Shown here piece after piece: positions 8,309 to 17,113 of a stretch of DNA of 64,000 nt. The stretch comes from Prado023 sp963753075 (GTDB lineage: Bacteria; Actinomycetota; Actinomycetes; S36-B12; CAIYMF01), in the NCBI GenBank assembly GCA_963753075.1, contig CAVWAR010000002.1, positions 124,001 through 188,000 of the forward strand, in the 5' to 3' direction. Both the position numbers and the translations under genes were made by a program. Positions within the stretch are counted from its first letter, which is position 1, and the number at the start of each line of letters is the position of its first letter. The notes under the pieces were generated by a model that did not search any database, was not told where the DNA came from, and worked only from the letters and a program-made list of their open reading frames with translations.

Positions 8309-9817
8309 CTACCGACCCGTCAGCCGACGACGCACCGCGCGCGCCGCCCCCTGGATCGCCAGGGTCCCGACCGCGCCGACGACGGCTCCTGCCAGCCCCA
8401 CGGTGAGCACTGTGCTGGTTGAGTCGTAGTTCCTGGTGCGCGACCCGGTGCGCACCGCGCTCAGGCCTCTGATCGTCGCGGCGCTGTCCGGTTCGGAGTC
8501 CACGAGCCGGAAATGGATCATGACCGGGAACGAGGTATCGCGGTTCCCGGGGATACGCAGACAACGTCCCCACGAGGGCACCTCGAACTCGCCGGCCGGG
8601 CCGGAGAACGCAAGCACCCGTTCCACAGCCCCCTCGACACGCGTGCGACGGGCGGCGCGGCTCACCTGGTAGTCGAAGTCGACGAGGTCGGTCTCGGAGA
8701 GCGTGACGCTGATAGACACATCGGGCCGCTCCGCGGTCAGCTCCAGCTCGCCGACGCCCAACGGGACGATCTGGTCAAGGGGCTGCGTCGGGGCCGGGGG
8801 GCGCCGGGTCACGGTCACCGGGGCGAGCTGGCCACCGACCAGGTACCCGGATGCCAAGTCCTGGGGATCGAAACCGGCGTCGACGTCCCCGGCCTCCGCT
8901 GCCCGACGGGCGGCCAGAACCGACCATCCGAACCCGCACTTCGGGTCATCCGACTGCGCTGTGGCGGTGTACCACTCCAAGGCGTACTCATGGGCGTCAC
9001 CCACAGCGCCACGGGAGTTCCGGCGCCTCAGCCCCCCGGCCAAGCGCACGTCCACGACCTCGGACAGACCCGCATGGCGGTGGTAGGGGCGGCCGAACAT
9101 GGAGGTGTACGAGTCGACGAACACATGCCCGGGGCCCCTGCCCGGCTCGAGCCTGGGCAGGATCTGGGCCAGCAGGCCGGCCGAACCACCGACCCTGCTG
9201 AACCAGTCCTCAGGGCAGTCCAGCAACGTGAGCTGGGCGGGCGCCGACGGCAGCGACAACGCCGCGTTCGTCGCGACGACCCCGCCGTGGCTGTGCCCGA
9301 TCAGCTGCACGGGTGGCAGGTCCCGCGAGCATGCACCGACCAGGGCATGCGCGAGCCGGGCACCGTTGATGTGTGTGTGCTTCAGCGACTCTCCTCCGGC
9401 GAACACCTCGCCGGCGGTCGCGCTCTCATCCACCCATGAGAACCACAGGACCGCGGCATCCGGGTCATGCGCGGCGATGGCCGACAGCAGGGGGATGAAG
9501 GAGTCGGCAATGCTGAATCCGAACAGGTCGACCATGCCGTCGTCCCATGCGCGCGGCTCGTTGCCCGTCTGGGCATAGATCAGGTCGGCGGCGCTCTGCG
9601 ATCCGGGCGCCCATCCATGAACCGCCGCGTAGATCCGCGGCACCCCCGACAGCGAGCCCAACGGCACGGGCTCCATTGAGCCGTCGGCCCGGACCCGCGC
9701 AAGCCTGTTGGAGGGCGAGACGGTGGGTGCGCCGAGGAACGGTCGATGGTCCTCCCACCCGAGGGTTGGGACCCCGACTGTCGGACGTCGGGGGTTCCGT
9801 GTGAACGCTATAGCCAT
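8309..9817 (-). CDS. Alpha/beta hydrolase (lipase-like) with C-terminal membrane anchor
   Basis: 502 residues. The core carries YAAVHGWAPGSQ (oxyanion region) and the nucleophile motif QLIGHSHGGVVATNAA (GHSHG). The C-terminal third is a Gly/Val-rich domain ending in one hydrophobic helix (VLTVGLAGAVVGAVGTLAI) followed by basic residues, which suggests a tail anchor facing the cytoplasm. There is no N-terminal signal peptide. The ATG is preceded by TAGGCT and 6 nt, so it is probably leaderless. I cannot name the substrate; a lipid or ester is likely from the fold. Divergent from the sugar dehydrogenase gene. Confidence 0.75.
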   Translation of the reverse strand: MAIAFTRNPRRPTVGVPTLGWEDHRPFLGAPTVSPSNRLARVRADGSMEPVPLGSLSGVPRIYAAVHGWAPGSQSAADLIYAQTGNEPRAWDDGMVDLFGFSIADSFIPLLSAIAAHDPDAAVLWFSWVDESATAGEVFAGGESLKHTHINGARLAHALVGACSRDLPPVQLIGHSHGGVVATNAALSLPSAPAQLTLLDCPEDWFSRVGGSAGLLAQILPRLEPGRGPGHVFVDSYTSMFGRPYHRHAGLSEVVDVRLAGGLRRRNSRGAVGDAHEYALEWYTATAQSDDPKCGFGWSVLAARRAAEAGDVDAGFDPQDLASGYLVGGQLAPVTVTRRPPAPTQPLDQIVPLGVGELELTAERPDVSISVTLSETDLVDFDYQVSRAARRTRVEGAVERVLAFSGPAGEFEVPSWGRCLRIPGNRDTSFPVMIHFRLVDSEPDSAATIRGLSAVRTGSRTRNYDSTSTVLTVGLAGAVVGAVGTLAIQGAARAVRRRLTGR

Positions 9818-9823
9818 GCCGGG

Positions 9824-9829
9824 AGCCTA
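9824..9829 (-). promoter_or_regulatory. Leaderless -10 box (TAGGCT) for the lipase-like gene
   Basis: TAGGCT, 6 nt, then ATG at 9817. No purine-rich ribosome site intervenes. Confidence 0.5.
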
Positions 9830-10028
9830 CCCACCCATCGCCCGTGGTCCTCGGGATCGGAGTGCTGCGCGCACCCGGCGATGTCCTGAGTGCCGCACTC
9901 TCCCGGTCTCCGGAGGCTCGCCTGGCCGGGCTGGATGGGCGGCGTCGGGATCGGGATGCTTGCTGCTGCCCACGGTGTGTGGGCGGTACGCCTGCCAGGG
10001 TTCGAGTTGTGAGCCTGGCCCCGGCGGC

Positions 10029-10034
10029 TAGCCT
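10029..10034 (+). promoter_or_regulatory. Leaderless -10 box (TAGCCT) for the sugar dehydrogenase
   Basis: TAGCCT, 7 nt, then GTG at 10042. This sets the start of the next gene. Confidence 0.5.
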
Positions 10035-10041
10035 TCTTGAC

Positions 10042-11256
10042 GTGGCCCATTCGTCCCGATCGCGCAGGACCGCCAGCTTCGCCGCCGGGATGGCCTGTGC
10101 CGTGCTGGTGGTGTCCGGGTGCGGGGCAAGGAGCAGCACTGACGACGGCCCGGCATCGAGGGTGCCGAGCGCCACGGCCGACACTGCATCACCGAGCGAG
10201 CTGCCGCCGGAGGCCCCTGCCGACTTCACCGGCATTCAGGTGGTCGACTCCATCGACGGGTTCGACCGGCCCTGGGACCTGCGCTTCCTGCCGGACGGCA
10301 CCCCCCTGGTGACCGAGCGTCCCGGACGGCTGGCCGCCGTGGTTGACGGCCGCCGCTCGGTCGTGGCCGACGTCCCCGGCGTCGTGGCTCTCGGCGAGGG
10401 CGGCCTGATGGGCCTGGCGCTCGACCCGGACTTCGCTGCGAACCGACGCATCTACCTCTGCTATGCCGCCGGGTCCGGCGGGGCCGTGCGCGATGTTCGG
10501 GTGGTGCGCTACCGACTGGCCGAGGGCCTCGACGCGCTCACCAATCCGCGGCCGCTCGTGACCGGCATCCCTTCAGGTGCCGGCAACCGGCACCTCGGCT
10601 GCAGGCTCGAGGTCGGCCCCGACGGGATGCTCTGGATCACCGCCGGCGACGCCGTGCAACCCACAGCGCCGCAGGACCCGAGGAGTCGCGCGGGCAAGGT
10701 TCTGAGAGCGACCCTGTCCGGCAGCCCGGCCCCCGACAATCCGGGCGGGCGCTGGGATCCCTACGTCTACACGCTGGGCCACCGCAACATCCAGGGCTTG
10801 TCGTTCCGCGCGTCCGATGACGCAGCCTTCACGGTGGAGCACGGCACGGGGTGCGACGACGAGATCAACCTCCTGAGCCCAGGGGCCAACTTCGGCTGGG
10901 ACCCCATCGGGTCCGGTGGCAGCTATGCCGAGGATGCTCCGATGACGTCCCCGGACGTCAACGGCGCCGTGGCCGCGGTGTGGTCCAGCGGCTGCCCCAC
11001 GATCGCTCCTTCCGGTGCGGAGTTCATCACCGGCGAGCAGTGGGGCATCTGGGCAGGCGCACTTGCCGTTGCGGTGCTCAAGGACCAGGAACTGATGTTC
11101 GTCGGCCTCGACGGCAGCACGGTCACCGAAACCCGCAACGAGCTGCGCGGCGCGCTGGGGCGGCTGCGTACCGTGCGCAACGGACCTGACGGCAGCCTCT
11201 GGGTGACGGTGGACGCCAGCCCGGGCCAGGTCTTCCAGCTCGGGGCGGTGTCCTGA
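10042..11256 (+). CDS. PQQ-dependent sugar dehydrogenase family lipoprotein
   Basis: 404 residues in the glucose/sorbosone dehydrogenase beta-propeller family. The GTG start yields a lipoprotein signal: basic SSRSRR, hydrophobic core, then lipobox VVSGCG, so the mature protein is lipid-anchored outside the cytoplasm. Propeller marks: FDRPWDLRFLPDGT, EGGLMGLALDPDF, GHRNIQGLSF, EHGTGCDDEINLL (the usual HG..GDEIN block) and NFGWDPIGSGG. It probably oxidises an aldose or polyol with PQQ, though several family members lack dehydrogenase activity. No PQQ biosynthesis gene is in the window. Upstream ATG codons in frame give an implausible N-terminus. Confidence 0.85.
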   Translation: MAHSSRSRRTASFAAGMACAVLVVSGCGARSSTDDGPASRVPSATADTASPSELPPEAPADFTGIQVVDSIDGFDRPWDLRFLPDGTPLVTERPGRLAAVVDGRRSVVADVPGVVALGEGGLMGLALDPDFAANRRIYLCYAAGSGGAVRDVRVVRYRLAEGLDALTNPRPLVTGIPSGAGNRHLGCRLEVGPDGMLWITAGDAVQPTAPQDPRSRAGKVLRATLSGSPAPDNPGGRWDPYVYTLGHRNIQGLSFRASDDAAFTVEHGTGCDDEINLLSPGANFGWDPIGSGGSYAEDAPMTSPDVNGAVAAVWSSGCPTIAPSGAEFITGEQWGIWAGALAVAVLKDQELMFVGLDGSTVTETRNELRGALGRLRTVRNGPDGSLWVTVDASPGQVFQLGAVS

Positions 11257-11866
11257 GCCAGCACATGGGACAGGTGGGCCGGGGCTGGCATCCCGGCCAT
11301 GTGTCCGGCTGCCTCGCACGAGCGCTGGGGTGTCGCGGGCGGGGCGGCAAGGTGGGGGGTCGTAGCCCTGCAGCGCGGAGCCGCCCGGGACGGACATCCG
11401 TCGGATCGTGCGCGGCACGTGGCACGCCCTCGAGATGACTGGCTCCTCACTCCCGGCGCGGGACCCCATGCGCGATCCGTGTCACGTGCGCACGCCGCCA
11501 GGCACCGCCAGTCCCATGTCGAGGTCCCGGAGAGGATCACTGGGCGGCATGGGAGCCGCCAACCAATCCGACCCATCCGTGACTGCGAATGCTGGATATG
11601 GGCGTTGACGCGCCCGCACGAGGAGGTGGACGAGGCGATGCCAGCGTCGATCCAACGATCTCCGGCCGATAGCGTTCCGGGCATGGCACTGCCGACGCGT
11701 GACACGCACCGAATGCACTGGGCAGCCGAACCCCGCTGCGGCGAGCTGGGGCTGACCCTGCCTCGCGAGACCCAAGCACCGTCGGCGGGGTGGCACGCCA
11801 CGGCGCGGGCGAATGGGCGGCGGCATGCATTTCGCTGCGCCTGGACATCACGCGGAGGGAGCCACA
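11257..11866 (+). other. 610-bp intergenic stretch without a convincing gene
   Basis: A hairpin GGCCGGG/CCCGGCC (11277-11298, 8-nt loop) just after the sugar dehydrogenase could end its transcript. Frames that are open here on both strands are rich in Arg/Pro/Cys and look like chance GC-driven ORFs. The GGAGGGA at 11854-11860 belongs to the next gene. I see no riboswitch or repeat. Confidence 0.5.
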
Positions 11867-12418
11867 GTGTCCGGTAATCACCTCGCCCAGACGGATCAGG
11901 GGCCAGCGAGCCGCCGGCTGCCGAACGATGCGGCCGCGCGGGCCAGTGCCTTCGTGGTGCGTGTCGTGGTGGGCCTGTTGTGGGTCGAGAACCTGTCCTG
12001 GAAGGTCCCGCCGCACTTCGGGGCCGACGACGACTCCGGCCTCTACTACTTCACGACCCTCGCAGTTGAGCACCCCCTGCTGCCCGCCTATTCCTCGATG
12101 GTGGAGAACGTCGTCCTGCCCAACTTCGCCGTGTTCGCGTGGGGCGTCTACATCGTGGAGATCTGCCTGGGGCTCTTCCTCATCCTGGGCCTGGCGACCC
12201 GGTTCTGGGCCGTGGTCGGGATCATGCAGACGGTCGCAATCTTCCTGAGCGTCGGGGCCGCCCCCGACGAGTGGAAGTGGAGCTACTTCCTGATGGCAGT
12301 CGCCCACGTGGCCGTCCTGGGATTCGCGGCCGGAAGGGTGCTGGGCCTGGACGCGATCCTGCGGCCGCGGTCCGCTGGCCGTTCTCTGATGGCCCGCCTC
12401 TACCGTCTGTCGTCCTGA
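11867..12418 (+). CDS. DoxX-like small membrane protein
   Basis: 183 residues with about four membrane helices; ASAFVVRVVVGLLWVENLSW at the N-terminal side and LGLFLILGLATRFWAVVGIM in the centre resemble the DoxX/DoxD family (quinone-linked small subunits and relatives). The GTG start follows GGAGGGA with a 6-nt gap, an excellent ribosome site; the ATG 18 codons earlier lacks one. The gene ends 7 nt before the GT-C glycosyltransferase, so it opens the 11.9-16.4 kb operon. A redox or membrane-partner role in that pathway is possible but unproven. Confidence 0.78.
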   Translation: MSGNHLAQTDQGPASRRLPNDAAARASAFVVRVVVGLLWVENLSWKVPPHFGADDDSGLYYFTTLAVEHPLLPAYSSMVENVVLPNFAVFAWGVYIVEICLGLFLILGLATRFWAVVGIMQTVAIFLSVGAAPDEWKWSYFLMAVAHVAVLGFAAGRVLGLDAILRPRSAGRSLMARLYRLSS

Positions 12419-12425
12419 GCCGCCC

Positions 12426-13967
12426 ATGACCCGCGCCGCGCTGTCCGCGACGCCCGGAACCGGGGCCAGGGTCCCGGCCCCGGCCCGCTGGCTGTTCGTG
12501 CTGGCCGGGACCCTGGGGGTAGTTGGGTACCTCGTCCCCGCGCTGCGCCGGCTGGGCTACCCGTACGAGCTGTCCTTCTTCGAGGGCAGCACGGTCGAGG
12601 TGACCGGACGCCTTGTCGACGGGCTGGCGCTCTACGGTCCTCCGGCCGCGGAGTTCACGCCCTGGCCGTACCCGCCGATGTACTTCTGGCTGACCGCGGG
12701 CGCCGCGGAGCTGCTCGGCCTGAGCCTTCCGACCATGCGGATGGTGTCCTTCGCGGCGAGCCTGGTGGTGCTCGCCCTGATCGGGGTCGTCGTCCACCGG
12801 CTCACCGGCAGCGTGCCGGCTGCGGTGCTGGGCGCCGGGCTGTATGCGGCGACCTACCGGGTCGGTGGCGCGTGGGCCGACACGGCACGAGTGGACTCGC
12901 TGCTCCTTGCTGTGGCGATGCTCCTCATCGTCGTGGCGATGCGGGCACGGACCTGGCGGGGCGGCCTGGCAGTCGGGTTGTTGGTCGTCGTCGGCTTCCT
13001 CACCAAGCAGAACGCCCTCATCGCTGCGGCACCGGTGCTGGCCGTGCTGCTCGTGCGCCGCCGAGAGGCGGGGATCGTGGCCGCGGCCGTCGGCGTCGGC
13101 GGGTCCGTGGTCAGCGTGCTCCTGGGTGACGTGGCCACTGCCGGCTGGTACTCCCCGTACGTGGTCGGCCAGCTGCTGGGCCATCCCGTGCGCGCCGAGT
13201 GGTTCGTGTGGTTCTGGCTCGTCGATGTGCTGCTTCCCTTGGCGCTGGTGGCGATCGTGCTCGCGATCCTCACCTGGCGCCATCGGCAGCGGCGCGGCTC
13301 AGAGCCCCGGATGCGGTGGGCGTCGATCCCCCAGGAGTCGGTGGTTGTGGCAGCCGGTGTGGCGGGGCTGCTGCTCGCCGCCTTGGCAGGTCGCCTGCAC
13401 CAGGGTGGGTCCTCGAACGTCGCGATGCCCGCGCACCTGGCGATGGCGATGGTCGTGGCCGTCGCAATGCATCGGCTTGCGGTATCCGGGCTCCTGTCCC
13501 GCCCCGAGCTGTGGTTGCTCGGCAGCGTCGCGGTGGCCCAGGTGATCGTGCTGCAGTTCTGGCGCACGGACATCGTTCCGACACCTGCCGACGGTGCGGC
13601 CGGTGACCGGTTCATCGAGGACCTGGCGGAGCTTCCCGCCCCCGTGCTGGTGACCTCGCACCCCTACTACGCCCGGCTGGCCGGGCAGCCCGCGGCGTCC
13701 TCGACGATCGCTGTGGTGGACCTGCTGGACACCCGGTCGACCAGGGCCCGCGACGAGTTGGCCGATCAGCTGCCCTGGACCCTGGACGGTGTCAACACCG
13801 TGGTGGTCGACAATGAGGCGACGTCCTACCTCTTCGGCGATGTCCTGGAACGCGACTTCACGCTTGTCGAGTCCGAGATCATCCCGGGGGACGACTTCGT
13901 TCCTGTCAACGACGTGCCGGTCAAGCCCCGACTCGTGTATGTACGCACCTCGGAGGTGGCCCGATGA
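12426..13967 (+). CDS. GT-C fold membrane glycosyltransferase (GT39/87-like)
   Basis: 513 residues with about ten membrane helices. The first periplasmic loop holds YPYELSFFEGSTVE with an acidic residue after the first helix, and WADTARVDSLLLA follows, both typical of polyprenyl-phosphate-sugar-dependent GT-C enzymes. A soluble domain of some 130 residues (from about DIVPTPADGAAGD) ends the protein. It probably moves a sugar from a polyprenyl carrier to an acceptor outside the membrane. Its stop overlaps the start of the following GT2 gene (ATGA), so translation is coupled; the GT2 enzyme could make the donor lipid. Confidence 0.82.
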   Translation: MTRAALSATPGTGARVPAPARWLFVLAGTLGVVGYLVPALRRLGYPYELSFFEGSTVEVTGRLVDGLALYGPPAAEFTPWPYPPMYFWLTAGAAELLGLSLPTMRMVSFAASLVVLALIGVVVHRLTGSVPAAVLGAGLYAATYRVGGAWADTARVDSLLLAVAMLLIVVAMRARTWRGGLAVGLLVVVGFLTKQNALIAAAPVLAVLLVRRREAGIVAAAVGVGGSVVSVLLGDVATAGWYSPYVVGQLLGHPVRAEWFVWFWLVDVLLPLALVAIVLAILTWRHRQRRGSEPRMRWASIPQESVVVAAGVAGLLLAALAGRLHQGGSSNVAMPAHLAMAMVVAVAMHRLAVSGLLSRPELWLLGSVAVAQVIVLQFWRTDIVPTPADGAAGDRFIEDLAELPAPVLVTSHPYYARLAGQPAASSTIAVVDLLDTRSTRARDELADQLPWTLDGVNTVVVDNEATSYLFGDVLERDFTLVESEIIPGDDFVPVNDVPVKPRLVYVRTSEVAR

Positions 13968-14644
13968 GTGAGTCCCCCGGTCCTGTGCAGCAGCAGGTCG
14001 ACGTCATCCTGCCGGTCCTCAACGAGGCCAGCAGCCTCCCCTGGGTGCTGGGCCGCATCCCGGCGGACATGCGACCCATCGTCGTCGACAACGGGTCCAC
14101 CGACGGGTCCGGCGAGGTGGCGCAGAGCCACGGGGCGCAGGTTGTGCACGAGCCCCGACGCGGCTTCGGGTCGGCGTGCTACGCCGGGCTCGTGGCGGCC
14201 AGCGCACCGATAGTGGCCTTCATGGACGCGGACTCCAGCTTCGATCCCGTTGACCTGGTCGAGGTCTGCCTACCGATCCGCAACGGCGAAGCCGATCTCG
14301 TGCTCGGCGCCCGGGTCCCAGCCCGAGGTTCGTGGCCCTGGCACGCCCGGGTGGCAAACGCCGTTCTGGCCCATCGGATTCGCGCCGGCACCGGCATCCC
14401 CCTGACCGACCTGGGTCCGATGCGTGCGATCCACCGTGCCCAGCTGGTGGATCTCGCGATCGAGGACCGCAGCTACGGCTGGCCCCTGGAGATGGTCCTT
14501 CGCGCGGCCCAGGAGGACCTGGTGATCGTGGAGCGCCCCGTCGGCTACCGGCCCAGGGTTGGGCAGTCCAAGGTGACCGGGACGGTGCGCGGCACGACCG
14601 GCGCCATCCGGGACATGTCCCGGCTGCTGCGGGAGTACGCGTGA
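13964..14644 (+). CDS. Family 2 glycosyltransferase (polyprenyl-phosphate sugar synthase-like)
   Basis: 226 residues of GT-A fold without membrane helices. Motifs: VDVILPVLNEASSLPWVL (nucleotide binding), PIVVDNGSTDGSGEVA, RRGFGSACYAGL and FMDADSSFDPVDL (DxD-type metal site), then GPMRAIHR. It resembles DPM1-type synthases and also the small GT2 enzymes that often travel with DUF2064 proteins. Likely transfers a sugar from an NDP-sugar to a lipid or small acceptor. Its start overlaps the upstream GT-C stop by four nucleotides and its stop overlaps the next start (GTGA). Confidence 0.87.
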   Translation: MSESPGPVQQQVDVILPVLNEASSLPWVLGRIPADMRPIVVDNGSTDGSGEVAQSHGAQVVHEPRRGFGSACYAGLVAASAPIVAFMDADSSFDPVDLVEVCLPIRNGEADLVLGARVPARGSWPWHARVANAVLAHRIRAGTGIPLTDLGPMRAIHRAQLVDLAIEDRSYGWPLEMVLRAAQEDLVIVERPVGYRPRVGQSKVTGTVRGTTGAIRDMSRLLREYA

Positions 14645-15273
14645 AGGTCCTCGTGATGGCCAAGTCCCCGGTGTCGGGTGCGGTGAAGACCCGGATGTGC
14701 CCACCCCTGCACGAGGACGAGGCAGCCGAGCTTGCGTCCTCAGCCCTGGCCGACACACTCGGGGCCGCCGCCGCAAGCGGGGCGGACGAGCGTTGGATCG
14801 CCCTGGATGGTGCACCCGGCGACTGGCTGCCGCGGGGGTTCCGGGTCATCAGCCAACGGGGGTCGACCTTCGCGGACAGGCTGCAGCAGGCGTGGGACAC
14901 GGTCGGCGGACCGACCCTGCAGATCGGCATGGACACCCCGCAGGTCAGCTCGACCCTGCTCGACGAGAGCTGCGCAGCCCTGCTCGCCTCGCCAGGGGCA
15001 GTCCTCGGGCATGCGCACGACGGGGGCTGGTGGGCCCTCGGGATGCACCGGGCCCACCGCGGAGTCTTCGCGGGGATCGCGATGAGCACCCCCCAGACCG
15101 GCAGCCATCAGTCCACGCGGCTGCGCCGCCTCGGCCTCGGCCCACACCTGCTGCCCCCGCTGCGTGACGTCGACCAGTGGGAGGACGCATTGGCCGTGGC
15201 GCGGGAATGCGCGACCGGTTCGTTCGCGAGGACCGTCGCCCGCCTGGCTTCCCGGAAGGATGTGCCGCGATGA
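14641..15273 (+). CDS. DUF2064 (TIGR04282-type) glycosyltransferase-like protein
   Basis: 210 residues. KVLVMAKSPVSGAVKTRMCP is the family's nucleotide-binding N-terminus (GxxKTR), and LQIGMDTPQVSSTLLDE and AHDGGWWALGM are its other conserved blocks. The family is related to nucleotidylyl and glycosyl transferases and is best known from clusters linked to arsenosugar-type products; biochemical function remains thin. The GTG start overlaps the upstream stop (GTGA), so it is translationally coupled. The next gene again overlaps by four bases. Position suggests it builds or transfers an activated sugar in the same pathway. Confidence 0.85.
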   Translation: MKVLVMAKSPVSGAVKTRMCPPLHEDEAAELASSALADTLGAAAASGADERWIALDGAPGDWLPRGFRVISQRGSTFADRLQQAWDTVGGPTLQIGMDTPQVSSTLLDESCAALLASPGAVLGHAHDGGWWALGMHRAHRGVFAGIAMSTPQTGSHQSTRLRRLGLGPHLLPPLRDVDQWEDALAVARECATGSFARTVARLASRKDVPR

Positions 15274-16361
15274 GGGTCCTCGTGACCGGCGGGCTCGGCT
15301 TCATCGGATCGCACATCACCGATGATCTCGTCGCGAACGGCCATGACGTGCTCGTCGTGGACTCGCTGAGCCCGTCCGCCCACGCCGTTGATCCCGACTA
15401 CCGCAACTCCGCGGCCGAGTACCGCATCCTCGCCCTGGACGACGTGGACAGGATCGCCGACCTGTGTGCTGACGTCGATGCGGTCTGCCATCAGGCGGCC
15501 CGCGTGGGCCTGGGCGTGAATTTCGACGACGTGAGCGACTACGTCACTGACAACGACCTGGGGACGGCAGTGCTGTTCCGCGCGCTGCACCGCATCGGGT
15601 TCAGCGGACGCCTGGTCCAGGCCTCGAGCATGGTCGTCTACGGCGAGGGGGGATACTCGTGCCCCGAGCACGGGGTGGTCCGCCCCGGCCCCCGGGCGGT
15701 TGCGGCCCTCCGGGCGGGTGAGTTCGAACCCGGATGCCCCATGTGTGGGGCGAGCTTGGCGACCGTGGTGGTCGACGAGGACCAACCGCTGGACCCGCGC
15801 AACGTCTACGCAGCCACCAAGACCCACCAGGAGCATCTCGGCCACTCGTTCGCTGCCGCCACCGGATCCGATGTGGTGTCCCTGCGCTACCACAACGTCT
15901 ACGGACCCCGGATGCCGCGGAACACCCCGTACGCAGGTGTGGCCAGCATCGTGCGCAGCGCGTGCGAGGCCGGTCGGTCACCGCGGGTCTTCGAGGACGG
16001 GCGACAGCGCCGCGACTTCATCCACGTCGCCGACGTCTCCCTGGCCAACCGGCTCGCGCTGACCGCACCGGGGCAGGTCGGCGGCTCCTACAACATCGCC
16101 ACCGGACGACCGACCACCATCCTTGAGATGGCGCGGGCCGTCTGCGCTGGAGTCGGGGACGGGTCGATCCACCCGACGGTCACCGGCGAGTACCGGATCG
16201 GGGATGTGCGGCACATCACCGCCTCACCCGAGCGGGCCGAGCGCCTGTTGGGCTTCCGGGCGCAGATCGACGCACCCACCGGCCTGCGCGAGTTCGCCAC
16301 TGCTCCGATGCGGGTTGCTCTCGACGACGCCACTGCAGTCGGTCAGGTCCCCTCGAGCTGA
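15270..16361 (+). CDS. NAD-dependent sugar epimerase/dehydratase
   Basis: 363 residues of the extended SDR family. MRVLVTGGLGFIGSHITDDL is the Rossmann NAD motif, SSMVVYGEG gives the catalytic Ser, and NVYAATKTHQEH supplies the YxxxK pair. Between them is a Cys pair segment (EPGCPMCGASL, plus an earlier YSCPEHG) that looks like a zinc knuckle inserted ahead of the active site. It probably acts on an NDP-hexose to supply the glycosyltransferases upstream. Last gene of the plus-strand operon; its 3' end overlaps the MTA phosphorylase gene by 19 nt tail to tail. Confidence 0.88.
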   Translation: MRVLVTGGLGFIGSHITDDLVANGHDVLVVDSLSPSAHAVDPDYRNSAAEYRILALDDVDRIADLCADVDAVCHQAARVGLGVNFDDVSDYVTDNDLGTAVLFRALHRIGFSGRLVQASSMVVYGEGGYSCPEHGVVRPGPRAVAALRAGEFEPGCPMCGASLATVVVDEDQPLDPRNVYAATKTHQEHLGHSFAAATGSDVVSLRYHNVYGPRMPRNTPYAGVASIVRSACEAGRSPRVFEDGRQRRDFIHVADVSLANRLALTAPGQVGGSYNIATGRPTTILEMARAVCAGVGDGSIHPTVTGEYRIGDVRHITASPERAERLLGFRAQIDAPTGLREFATAPMRVALDDATAVGQVPSS

Positions 16362-17113
16362 AGATCAGCAGCCCGGCGTGCCGCATCCAGCAGGACGGCC
16401 CGCAGCCGGTCGGTGCTCCTCGCGAACTCGGCCAAGACTTCAGCCACGGTCACGCCCTCGCCGGTCACCGTCCCCGCGTCAACGTCGGTGACCAGAGCAA
16501 CGGTCGCGTAGCAGAGGCCCAGCTCTCGGGCGAGGACCGCCTCCGGGTGACCTGTCATGTTGACCACGGCCCAGCCCTGGGCCCGGAAGAACAGCGACTC
16601 CGCGCGGGTGGAGAAACGGGGCCCCTCGATCACGACCATCGCGCCGCCGTCCTGAGCCGGCCAGTCATGAGCGGCGGCCGAAGCCAGCACCACCTCACGC
16701 AGCTCCTGGCAGTACGGGTCGGCAAACGACGCATGCACTGGGCCATCGGTGAAGTCGTCGTGGAAGGTCTGCGTGCGGCCCCTGGTCCAGTCCACGAGCT
16801 GATCCGGGACCACCAGGCTGCCCGGCCCCAGACCAGGCGCCAAGCCTCCGACGGCCGCCGGGGCGATGATCCGGTCCACACCGAGTTCGTGCAGTGCCCA
16901 GATGTTGGCCCGGTAGTTGATCCGGTGCGGCGGCAGGCGGTGATCAGCCCCGTGCCGGGCGAGGAACGCCACGCTGGCGCCCTCCACATCAGCGATCGTC
17001 ACGGGGCCGGACGGCGCTCCGTACGGGGTCTCGACCTGTACCTGCACTGCGTCCGGGAACATGGAGTACAGCCCGGATCCGCCGATGATCCCCACAGCTG
17101 CGGTCGTCGTCAC
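16343..17113 (-). CDS. mtnP: 5'-methylthioadenosine phosphorylase (MTAP/PNP family)
   Basis: 256 residues. GIIGGSGLYSMF, FLARHGADHRLPPHRINYRA (phosphate-binding RHG and H) and GPRFSTRAES mark the family. The purine-specificity loop reads LVTDVDAGTVTG; the two Asp residues fit 6-aminopurine (adenine) nucleosides, whereas guanosine/inosine phosphorylases have Asn there. It would split MTA, or a similar 5'-modified adenosine, into adenine and a sugar-1-phosphate. The GTG start overlaps the upstream methyltransferase stop (GTGA), so both are one unit. No other methionine salvage gene is near, which suggests a pathway role rather than general salvage. Confidence 0.9.
   Translation of the reverse strand: MTTTAAVGIIGGSGLYSMFPDAVQVQVETPYGAPSGPVTIADVEGASVAFLARHGADHRLPPHRINYRANIWALHELGVDRIIAPAAVGGLAPGLGPGSLVVPDQLVDWTRGRTQTFHDDFTDGPVHASFADPYCQELREVVLASAAAHDWPAQDGGAMVVIEGPRFSTRAESLFFRAQGWAVVNMTGHPEAVLARELGLCYATVALVTDVDAGTVTGEGVTVAEVLAEFARSTDRLRAVLLDAARRAADLQLEGT

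Noticed and set aside
11299..11877. Long open frames on both strands in the gap before the DoxX-like gene
   Set aside because: Rich in Arg, Pro, Cys and His with no motif, no ribosome site and no -10 box; typical of GC-driven chance frames.
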